Below are positions 24,524 to 33,904 of a DNA stretch of 64,000 nucleotides, piece after piece. Under the pieces are notes generated by a model. That model was not told the DNA's origin and made no database searches. It saw nothing but the letters and a program-made list of their open reading frames with translations. The stretch comes from Clarireedia homoeocarpa (lineage: Eukaryota > Ascomycota > Leotiomycetes > Helotiales > Rutstroemiaceae). The stretch covers positions 62,001 through 126,000 of the forward strand of contig LNKV01000033.1 in the NCBI GenBank assembly GCA_001465935.1, written 5' to 3'. Numbering within the stretch: the stretch's first letter is position 1; the number at the start of each line of letters is the position of its first letter. The translations under genes and the position numbers were made by a program.

Positions 24524-27191
24524 ATGAGTCAACAACAACAATGGCCCATGGCAAACAGGTCTGGGTCTGTGAAGAGGGCAAGAGAAAGGGCTGAGGCAGG
24601 AGTACCACCACAAGAACCTTTCGATCCTTCGTCACCAATCAATCCGCCAAGATTACGACCTCAAGGGCCATCATCAAAAGCGGGACAAAGTGCTATTGGG
24701 ATGGCAATCTCACGTCCTACTCAGGTAGCCCAATGGCCTTTAATCGGACCAACGGACAACAATGCAGATGCTCAACAGTATCAGCCTCCTGCTAATCGCG
24801 GCCCTCCTCCGCAGCGACCACCGCGACCTAGCCATGTCCCTTTGATGCTTGATGCTTCTAGAATGCAAGGTCCCACACCAACCTTTCAATACCGACCGCA
24901 GGGTCCTTCTCAGGCGCAGAACCTGTATCCTCCACCACAGCAATTTCGTAGTCAGAACCAAAACGATGATTTTGATCAGTCATCACCATCAGCACAATCG
25001 CCAATGTCCCCTCCATCTCGTCCATCAACTATGTCTTCCGTTGGAACAATACCGGACTTTCCAGTCCCGATACCAGCTATCCCGGCATCTAGGAAAAGTG
25101 CTAACTTAGGACCACCGCCGACTTCAAGAAGAGGTGTATCGTCATATTACTCCCAAGCGTCCTTCGTTTCTCCTATTCCAGAAGTGTTAGAGAGCCCAAG
25201 AACGCTGCCTGGATCACACAGCTCATATGCATCAAGCGCGGCGATACCCTCAAGTTGGGGACCGGAATCCCCCATGTACCGATCCGACGATGATGATTAT
25301 GAAGACGAAAGGCGGTTTGAAGCGGTGTCGGAAGGACGGGAATCCAGAGGATCGGACGACAACGAAGATCAAGGACTAATCAGAAGTGCTAGTCTTGGAA
25401 AACGAGCAAGGCCATCCATGATTACCACAAGATCATCGGGGCAAATCGATGCAGCACGGTTAGCGGCAACTTCTAATGTTACGCCAGCAGGTGCCGTAAA
25501 AAGACAAGGACCATCTCCTTTGCAAAACACACTCAGTCCAGCGGAAGCTCAACGAATGACGGTATGGCCTGGGAACCCTACTTCACCTTTGGCGAGCGGC
25601 ACAGGTCTGATCGACCCAACCCCATCCACATCAGATGAATCTGTTCCAACTATTACCACAGCCATGCAAATGGACACGGCTCGGGATCCAATGCCAACAC
25701 CCACTGCTATACTCGGAGCATATCAAGCAGCCGCGTCATTGCCCAGTGAGATGGCTAGAGCTAGATCACCTTTAGCTAACGAAGGTGGGGGAAGACGCTT
25801 CAGTCGGTTATCAGCAATCCGAAGACCGCCGCGTCTCAATATTGATGCCGTAAGAGAGGCGGAAGCAAGAGGTAGTTTGACTAGTCTGCCCGACTTGATT
25901 AAGAGAGCAACCAGACTAGCTGCAATGATGGACCGTGGCAAGAGACCAGGAAGTAGGATGGGTTTGGGTGATTTCCCAGACGAAAATGCCTTCCCTCCGG
26001 AGAAAGAGCTAGGGTGTATGTCCTTACAACACCTCTTTAACGTGAAATTACTAACGTAACATAGATGCTGCTGATATGAAACGAGGCTCTACGCTTTCTG
26101 GCATGCTTTCAGCTTTTCCTCCTCCAGGTCTGGGAACACCTTCTCGCGAATCTCCACGACCTCCGTCAGTTTGGCCTACTTACGATGGAGATGATACTAA
26201 AGGCGGCAAGCAGGGACCAAAGAGACAACGCAGATGCTGCGGCCTTCCTTGCTGGGGGTTTGTTGTTGTTTTTATATTTTTACTCATAATAATAGTGGCC
26301 GCTGTGGTCGTACCTCTTAAATTTCTCGTAATTGACAAACCCGCCAGCAAAGCTCAAGTCTCCGCCTCTCCTATCCAAGTGTGCGCTGAAGACACTGTTA
26401 CCGCCTGTCAAAATGGAGGAAGCTCCTTCATTGACAATGGATCTTGCGCTTGTATATGTACGAATGGTTTCACTGGAGCTACATGTACAGTTGCGGGATC
26501 TACTGGTTGCACAACAACCACACTTTCAGGCAGCACCGCCAATGTCACACTCGGTGCTTCCATCCCACGCCTTCTCGCAAATGCGCAATCTAATTTCTCC
26601 ATCCCATTAACCGAAAACACCATTCTCGCGCGCTTCAACTCAGCAAATCTCAGCTGCTCATCTGAGAACTCGCTCGTCACGTTTGATGGTTCTGATGAAA
26701 GAGTGGGGAATGCCAATGATGAAGTCGTCTCCGCAGCCAAGAAAATGAGACGCAATCCCGAACCTACCACAACCATCGAAGAACGCGGATACGCCACCCC
26801 AGACTCGACGTACATCTCTACCAACATACTCAGCACACCATCCGCCTCAACCGTACAAGCTCATTCCCCCTCTACAACCGCCTCCCCAACCACTACTTCC
26901 CCCAGCTCGGCCACTATGACGACGTCGACGATCAATCCCACAGGTGCTTTCGTCGTCACAGAAGAAGTACTTGATTTCGCAAGGGTTACGGTGCTATTTA
27001 TACTGCAGGAGAATGCGCTTGATATGGCCATTACAGCGCAGAGTCAGTTGCAGAGGTTTTTTAGTCAGGATTCGAGGGAGAATTTGATGGCGATGAATGT
27101 TAGTATGGGTGGGGGGAATACGGTTAATTTAGTGGATTTTAAGGTGGATTTGGCGAATGGGACGGCGGTTGGGGGGAGGAATAGTTGGTGA
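24524..27191 (+). CDS. Single-pass membrane protein with long disordered cytosolic part and EGF-like module
   Basis: Two exons, 24524-26015 and 26065-27191, encode 872 aa; the donor GTATGT and branch ctaac are canonical. Residues 1 to about 555 are low-complexity (Pro, Ser, Gln, Arg) with acidic DDDDYEDE and no signal peptide. A basic, Cys-rich juxtamembrane stretch RQRRCCGLPC precedes one hydrophobic span of about 25 residues (near 561-587). After it comes one EGF-like module (about 602-645): C-x8-CQNGG...CxCxCTNGFTGATC, then a Thr/Ser-rich, probably O-glycosylated region with NxS/T sites. The topology is therefore probably type II, EGF part outside. Homologous proteins are known in ascomycetes only as EGF-like domain-containing proteins; function is unknown. 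The cysteines beside the membrane could be palmitoylated (inference). Confidence 0.88.
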
Positions 27192-29856
27192 GAGGGACGA
27201 GGGAAAGGGGAAAGGGGAAAGTGGGGGAGGACAGGAGTGAAAGGGGAAGAGCTAAGGGATGAGATGTTGGAATAAGGATTTAATTATGTGGGAGGTGTTC
27301 GGTGACAAGGTGTGGTGGGATGGGATGGTTTGGGATGGTTTGGGATGGTTTGGGTAAGACTTGGGAAGATGGATGGGTACCTTTTTCTGTATATCAATTG
27401 TAGTTATTAGTAGGTTTGGTGGTTGAGTGATTAGGATTGAAGAACCGAAGAGAAGAGAAGAGAAAGAGAGAGGTTGAAAAAAGTTATGACTTGTACAGTA
27501 GATCAAAAGTAGAAGATATGGTGGATGATGGATGAGGAATTGATGGAATAGTGTGAATTGTGCATCAGAATTGAAAAGAACAATTTATATTAATTTGCTC
27601 CTTGTCATAATATTCCTTGGCTTGTGAAGGTGGCTAAGGTTATTTGGTGCAATGGGAATAAACTTGAGTGGAAGGAGAGAGGAGGAGAGGAGAGGAGAGG
27701 AGAGGAGATGGATGCAGCCGAGTCTAATCCGGCCGTATAGTTAAGCGGCATAGATGGATAGACCTTTCTTTAATGAGTTGGCGGGTGGGTGGGTGATGGC
27801 GGTATGGTGAATAAATAAATAAAATCGATAGATAGTGTGCGTGCGAGTTCTGGAGAATGAGTCTCAAGGGGGAGGGGAGGGGGGGTCCTGGTATCTGGGT
27901 TTTTGATGCAGGATTTTGGATACGGCGGAGGAGAGGAGGTAGGTAGGTAGGTAGGTAGGTAGGTGTCTTGATGATTGATGGCATTATAGGAGGACGGGGG
28001 ATTTGTATGGTAATGAGAAGGATGGCTGTACAGTAAGGTAAGTACTGTACCAATCCAATCCATGGAGCGATTCCTGACTCTGACTTTGCTCTGTGTGTGG
28101 ATGGAGAGGGAATTCGGGGCTGTAGTGTAGTGTAGTCGCGAGTAAGTAAGTGGTTATATGTATGTATGTATGTATGTTGATGTTCGGAATTGGAAATTAG
28201 AAGGATCGAGGAGAGAGAGATGAATGGGTAGGTATTTAAGATGTGATGTGCATTGGACAATGCATGCATGCACGAGTGAAGGTGTATGTATATATGCGAA
28301 GGCTTCATTGCGGTGAGAATGGTGGGAATTTATTTGATCGAGTAGGTTGTACGTACGGTTTACATGCGTGGAGTACAGTATTCAGGTTGGCGAGGACGCC
28401 GGCGAATTGCTAAGTCCATGCTACTTACTGTACTACGCAACTTTCTTAGCACCGCTTTGTGATGCAAAGAATTAGCAACTTGCATATCAGGTATACATAG
28501 CCCAAATGAATGATAGCCCGCAAGGGATTGTTCTAAACATGTAGAAACACTCACTTGTACAGTTACGATTATTGTCCTATATCTGAAGAAACGGGTGGTT
28601 GTAGTAGGACCCGCACTGGCCGGCTTTCTTTTGCGCAAAGCTCGTATTTTCGCGAGACGATGAGCGAAGACTTCTAGCATTCCTGCATTGCTCATGATGC
28701 TCATCTACAGTTGAAGAAAACCCTGAGTATTCTTCTCATCTAAAACACCTGTGCTCTGCAATGGCTCAACTACACCGTATACTTAAGCGGTGTTTGTAAC
28801 AAATGGAATTCCATCAAACGATGCAACAAAGAAAATTTGCAGTGCGAACCGCTGAGCCGCGCACATTGTGACCTTGCACAATCCTCAATAGCTGTCACTG
28901 TGTCTTAGTAAGTGCGTATGCTTCAACCTGCAAGCAGCCTACTAAACGCGTGTTGGTAAATTGGTCGAATTGCTCCACTAGAAAGTGCATTACTTCTTGG
29001 GCCATGTTTATATTTCATGTCCAGGACGCGTCTTTTCCATTTAGTAACAGTCAACGCGACTGTTCAATCTGAATTTGAACCTTGACGCTCGAGTCGAAGG
29101 AGAATACACAAAGTTCGAAGTTGGTCCGCATCCACTGGCGCGTATTATGTAGGCAGCACGCAGATTCTCAACGCATCCTCCTAACTATTCATAACAATAA
29201 CTATCATCGGCAGGTCAAACATAGTATTATTGAGGGAATACGAATTCATTTCCCGTATGGAGTACGCCCAGATAAGAATCGGCTCCGAAGCGCCCGGGTC
29301 GGAATAATGTTTTCACCAATGAATGTAAACCCCTGAATACGATTGGTGGCTGAAGCGTTTTATTTCTAGTGCTTACTTTCTGCTGAACATATGTGTTTCA
29401 GCCCTAAATATACTCGCGTTGGTAATTAGTCATGGAAATAATTCCACAACTTAGAAGGAGGGGAATGGGATGCTGTGTGGAGAATGTCAGCAAATGAGGG
29501 AGGGTCTTGGGATCATGTACAAGAACGGCTAGCAGGATGCTTTATGACAGTTCCTTCTGTACTTCGAATAATGTGATGGACTGCCTTGTCAGCATTTCCA
29601 TGCAATGGCTTCGCCTCATTCATGTACGTACAAGAACAGCTAGCAGGATTCTTTGTGGCAGTTCCTTCTGATATGTACTTCGATCAACGTGACGGGCTGC
29701 CTTGCATGGAAATGCTGACAATGGCTCCGCCTCATTTGGGATCTTGGCTGACACATATTTGATGATGGTAATCCCTTTTCTGAGCTGACTGCTCCCTTCC
29801 TCTGATGAATGCATTCACAGAAACTCACCTATACTATTGCTGAAAGATTTTCATCC
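27192..29856. other. Intergenic region with simple repeats and a tandem duplication
   Basis: No supported gene. From 27192 to about 28330 the + strand is G-rich and C-poor, with tggtttgggatgg repeats near 27310-27352, (GGAGA)n near 27676-27706, (GGTA)n at 27938-27964 and (TGTA)n near 28155-28176. Bases 28700-29500 are unremarkable AT-rich DNA. A duplicated segment at 29514-29736 lies in the promoter of the secreted-protein gene (separate entry). Confidence 0.5.
29514..29736 (+). repeat. Tandem duplication (~107/116 bp) containing a micro-inversion
   Basis: Copy 1 (29514-29620) and copy 2 (29621-29736) share catgtac..aagaacRgctagcaggat, gacagttccttctg-like, tacttcga and atggctYcgcctcatt blocks in the same order. 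One 20-bp block is inverted between them: ttgtcagcatttccatgcaa at 29586-29605 appears as its exact reverse complement at 29702-29721, while both flanks stay collinear. The repeat ends about 120 bp upstream of the secreted-protein ATG. Confidence 0.85.
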
Positions 29857-30390
29857 ATGATGTTCTTGATAACAAAACTCTTTCTCCTCTCCCTCGTCTC
29901 ATCATCCACGGCGTACTGGATAAAGTTTCACTCTGGTTCGAAATGCACCGGCGACTCCCTTCTTCGCTCTCACATTAGCAGTACAAACCAAGCCTGTCAG
30001 ACGCGATCTGCATCCAAAGCTATCTCTGCATTTGTCACTAATACAGGTTCTTCGGATGACAACGCGGTCGTTGTATTCTATGCATCCAAGAATTGTGACC
30101 CCAAGACAGCCATCGCAAGAGTAGAAGATGGCTGCACCAGAGTAAAGAGCCTTGATGTCAGTTATGGCAGTTTCAATGTTATTCATGCTCATGAGAAGGG
30201 AAGGGATACGCCAGTCTCAAAAAATGGAGAGGCTTTCAGTGACGGGGGAATGGGAACCTATAAAAGCAAGGAATACAAGTGGCAGAAGACCATTAATGGG
30301 GAGGCGAAAGGTGTAATAGCAAGGGAGTGGAACGACGCGATCGTCACATTGAAGATGGACATGGAGGAAGCGGCCAAGAAAGCACCATGA
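29857..30390 (+). CDS. Small secreted protein (candidate effector)
   Basis: A single-exon gene of 177 aa. The N-terminus MMFLITKLFLLSLVSSSTAYW is a clear signal peptide with probable cleavage after the Ser/Thr-Ala stretch. The mature part has four cysteines (in KCTG, ACQT, NCDP, GCTR contexts), enough for two disulfides, and an acidic/basic C-terminal helix ending DMEEAAKKAP. No known domain is recognised. A more upstream in-frame ATG at 29809 would add 16 residues and bury the signal peptide, so 29857 is preferred; 29860 is equally possible. It is flanked on both sides by intergenic DNA. Small size, secretion and lack of similarity fit an effector-like or cell-surface protein, but function is unknown. 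Confidence 0.8.
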   Translation: MMFLITKLFLLSLVSSSTAYWIKFHSGSKCTGDSLLRSHISSTNQACQTRSASKAISAFVTNTGSSDDNAVVVFYASKNCDPKTAIARVEDGCTRVKSLDVSYGSFNVIHAHEKGRDTPVSKNGEAFSDGGMGTYKSKEYKWQKTINGEAKGVIAREWNDAIVTLKMDMEEAAKKAP

Positions 30391-31191
30391 GACGACATTT
30401 TGTAGAAGGAGAAAAATGTTTCAACAAAACCGAGGCCAGCAGAATGCACAAATGCACACGCAAAATCCAGCAGCTCGGGATATATGCCAAGTCATTCTGC
30501 GCTCTAGAGCCTGGTTCGGGAACATTGCATCCATAGGACTGTGGCTGCTGCGGAGTGAGTAATGATCGAGAAGCGCTCAAGCAAACAACTTTAATGTCAG
30601 AACCCAACAGAAACAAGGAGTATTTCAAAGCGCTCAGGCTGAGGAGGATCTTTAAGGCTGCTCCTTACATGCCGAATTGCGAACTGAGAATAGGGACTAC
30701 CATTGCCAAAGGTTTTGCGAACCCCCGACGCTGAAGCGAATCAATAGCTCGAATCATCCTGTGCGACCCAATAGAAGGCAAAAATTCATTCCGGGACCAC
30801 GCTGAATTGTTCTTATAGATGGGTTTGAACGTTAGGCTTGCTTGCGCAACCACAATGGGGAACAACTTTGGAACCCCATCTCGGTGTGTTTGCGGTACAG
30901 GGCTAGGATAAGATATTGGAGCAGTAAATCCACTATAGTTATCGACGCAAGAGGGTTTAGAGTTCGCTAATGCGGAAGGTCAATTCTCTCGGGAGTATAT
31001 TGGCAGGTTTTGGCAGGAAGTAGAATCGGAAGGTCCAAGATCACCATAGCGATAGAAGTAATAAGGAATATGACGACTTCGAGTTCTTTCGTTCCCCTTC
31101 ATGCAAAAACAAAATGAATGTCCTAAGCCCATCTCATAGATTAACTCGTCCGTTGTGACTCCGCATGCTATGCAAGATTTCAAACTTCATT
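30391..31191. other. Intergenic region, nothing recognised
   Basis: About 800 bases between the stop codons of the secreted-protein gene (+) and the phosducin-like gene (-). Only short ORFs without domains are present; no repeats stand out. Confidence 0.5.
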
Positions 31192-31968
31192 CTACCAGTC
31201 GTCATCGTCATCATCTTCTACTCTCGTCTGCTTAGAACTTCCGCGTATGCCACCTTTCTCTCTATGTTCCTCTTCCTCATCCTCCGCATCACGTCTTCTT
31301 TTCGCAACCCGTATATCGTTGTCCCTGATAGCTCCGACCTCGATCAAAAGCTTATCAATTTCTAGCATGCCCACGCGCACGCCACCCATTGTCATCAATG
31401 TTACAACTTGTTTCACAATATCCCCTTTGTTGTACACCAGTATCGTAGGACAGTTCCTATCAGGGTAACCCTCGATTGCCATATCGCCTCTCATTTCGCA
31501 AAACTTCACTTCACCAAACTCGACGGCAGCTCTCCTCCACAACTCGGTCAAAACTCTACTCTCTACGTTTGTTCCCAATCCACTTGTTAAGTTAACCAGT
31601 ACCGGTCCTTCGTGACTGGCATCTGTGACCTCCCTTTGGTAGTCGGGTTTCGACAGTGGATAGACCGCGCCATGTTTTGCTTTCTTGGTCAGCGATGCCA
31701 ATTCTGCGACCCTTTGTTGCCGATATTGTTCGAGGAAAGCTTCATCCTCTTCATCTTCTAGCTCATCGAGCTCATCAAGATCCTTCCCTTCCAACCGATT
31801 CTCATGTGCAAGCCGGCGTGCTTCGAGAATGGCCTCTTCAATGACGGGTGTGGGAGACGGAGGTTTCTCCGGTATTACCCCATGTTTACGAAGGATATCG
31901 TTCCATTCTGTGTCGGCATTCGGATCGTCAATAGGGACGTTCACTCGCTGGTCCATAGGGGCTGCCAT
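31192..31968 (-). CDS. PLP2: Phosducin-like protein, PLP2/PDCL3 type (thioredoxin-fold chaperone cofactor)
   Basis: A single exon encodes 258 aa. Plp2-type proteins help the CCT/TRiC chaperonin fold actin, tubulin and other substrates and are essential in yeast. The N-terminal helix contains DTEWNDILRKHGVIPEKPPSP, a signature of PLP2/PLP3 proteins. An acidic hinge (DELDELEDEEDEAFLEQYR) is followed by a thioredoxin-like domain (about residues 95-215) with PVLVNLTSG in place of the CxxC active site, and by KFCEMRGDMAIEGYPDRNCPTILVY and VRVGMLEIDKLL. The C-terminus is charged, ending in a poly-Asp tail. It shares a 360-bp divergent promoter with RPS27. Confidence 0.93.
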   Translation of the reverse strand: MAAPMDQRVNVPIDDPNADTEWNDILRKHGVIPEKPPSPTPVIEEAILEARRLAHENRLEGKDLDELDELEDEEDEAFLEQYRQQRVAELASLTKKAKHGAVYPLSKPDYQREVTDASHEGPVLVNLTSGLGTNVESRVLTELWRRAAVEFGEVKFCEMRGDMAIEGYPDRNCPTILVYNKGDIVKQVVTLMTMGGVRVGMLEIDKLLIEVGAIRDNDIRVAKRRRDAEDEEEEHREKGGIRGSSKQTRVEDDDDDDW

Positions 31969-32117
31969 ATTTGAGGAATATGGGTTTCTAGAATTGTTCG
32001 GCTTGAACAGAGAGTTGTCGTACCCATATCGAGCTGCCTAGCACTTTGGAGGGGTAGCTCCGCTAAGAGATCCCCGACTACGGTGGAGCACAGGTAAACA
32101 ATCAAGACAATTATAGA

Positions 32118-32165
32118 CACGTGATAGGCTCAAACTCGCTAAAATTATGGCGCACTTTAGGGTTT
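32118..32165. promoter_or_regulatory. Cbf1-like and telo-box (Tbf1-like) sites in the PLP2-RPS27 promoter
   Basis: CACGTGAT (32118-32125, reverse complement ATCACGTG) matches the Cbf1 consensus RTCACRTG. TTTAGGGTTT (32156-32165) is a perfect telo-box holding the TTAGGG core bound by Tbf1-type factors. They lie 164-211 bp before the RPS27 ATG. Tbf1 and Cbf1 are the established ribosomal-protein gene regulators in Candida albicans. That they act here is inference. Confidence 0.55.
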
Positions 32166-32328
32166 TTCCTGATATTGGTTCATTTTTTTCTCCGCTTCTG
32201 ATACATCTACAATCCATCCATCGACAACGACTGACACTCGCTCTCCACGTCCATCCAACCCGAGACAAACGACAGAAGACCCGTCAGTCAACAGAAATCA
32301 ATAGAAATTTCGATCAGAATCCGTCAAA

Positions 32329-32882
32329 ATGGTAAGGAATACCTTCAATCCCTCTTCCCCCACATCATGACAGCATTGGAGACAATGGCGAATTGGCACA
32401 CGACATCGAAATAATATAACCGAGCTCGAAATACATCTGCGATGGTGGAATATGGAGATTACGATTGCTTTGGAAGTTAATTGGGTGATGGATATGGATG
32501 GATTGATGGAATTCATTCATCTGAAGATGGTGGCTAATGAAGTGCTGCCTGAATAGGTTCTCGCAGTTGATCTCCTCAACCCATCTCCAGCCGCTGAGGC
32601 TCGCAAGCACAAGCTCAAGGTACGCAAGAAATCCTTCATATTTTATGAAAATACAATCCATAGCAAAAAGAACAACAGCTGATGGATTTGCCACTCTAGC
32701 AACTTGTCCCTGGTCCTCGATCATTCTTCATGGATGTTAAGTGCCCTGGTTGCTTCACAATCACCACCGTCTTCAGCCACGCACAAACCGTTGTTATCTG
32801 CGCCGGATGCTCAACCGTCCTTTGCCAACCCACCGGTGGTAAGGCTCGTTTGACAGAGGGTTGCTCATTCCGAAGAAAGTAG
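32329..32882 (+). CDS. RPS27: 40S ribosomal protein S27 (eS27)
   Basis: A small-subunit ribosomal protein. Three exons are present: the ATG alone (32329-32331), 32557-32619 and 32700-32882, total 82 aa, the normal eS27 length. The sequence starts M-VLAVDLLNPSPAAEARKHKLK and carries the C4 zinc ribbon CPGC...CAGC (Cys 37, 40, 56, 59), ending GCSFRRK. An intron placed directly after the start codon is a familiar arrangement in ribosomal-protein genes. Intron 1 is 225 nt, longer than the typical intron here; it may carry regulatory sequence, but no snoRNA box pair was convincing. The promoter is shared with the PLP2-type gene. Confidence 0.96.
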
Positions 32883-33904
32883 ACAAATTATTTCCGCGCT
32901 ACTTTTGTTTCGGCTTCATCTTTTCGGTTAATGGCATACAATGAAGGTGTTAGACATGGTTCTACTTTTCGATTCGCATTATGACGGATAGAAGATGGAC
33001 ATCGCCCAAAAATTCCTTGCGAAACATAGTAGCAACTAGTAGCAAAGAAGGCGTTTTGGGGAAAATCCGGATATCTTGCATCAATCAAAAAACCTTCTCC
33101 TTCACAAAACTCTTCGCAGCAATACTTTCTTTTTTCCTGTGTACAATGTTGGTCTGTTTGTGATATGTTTGATCGCGAGCATAAGAACCCAACATTGGTG
33201 GATATGAATGGCCGGAAATGACGATTCTACGAGGGCTCTATGATAAGCTGCGAGGACTGGATTGCTTGTTGAGGACTGCTACATAACCTCGGATGTGGGC
33301 TTGTGCAATACCAATACACGATCGGTGCGATGTCCATTCTAAATGAATTTATGTATGTTTTGTGCTTCGATGATGTATTTTGCCTCTGTGATTGCCAATT
33401 CGCAAGCCGTCTCTGCTCACTTGTCTCATCCTATACCTTTCATTTATCCCGAGCGCCAATCCTCTCACCGAATGCGGCCCATGGATAGACTTATATTTCA
33501 TTCCCTAGCTTTCCCTTATATCAGATTCTTCCTTTCATAGAAAATGCGCATAGGATATCAGAGGTCACGCGCTAGTTCAAGTGAACAATCATTCCACCTT
33601 CCATTTGTATTACTCTTCCTACCTAGATATATACTCACGTTATGCAAACCTGCAATCATGCAGCGGCACCGATGCCTATGTGTTTGCTAAGACACACGAT
33701 ATCGGTGAGCTTAATGGTACTATAAACCGTATTTGGGGCCAAAGTGACAGTGCGCTTAGAGCCACACTGACCCCTGTCGCAAATCATCACTATGCTCCAC
33801 TATTTCCACGACAAAGAAGTCTACATATTGACTCTCAAGTGTCTACGTCGATTTAAGGTCTTAACTTGATTGGAAGGGTTAGGAATCTTGCTCTCAAGTC
33901 TCAA
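32883..33904. other. Intergenic region, nothing recognised
   Basis: About 1 kb between RPS27 and the HET gene. ORFs are short and lack domains; no notable repeat is present. Confidence 0.5.

Noticed and set aside
28360..28704. 114-codon minus-strand ORF with a basic N-terminus and an internal GTGAGT donor
   Set aside because: No second exon in phase could be found and no family was recognised.
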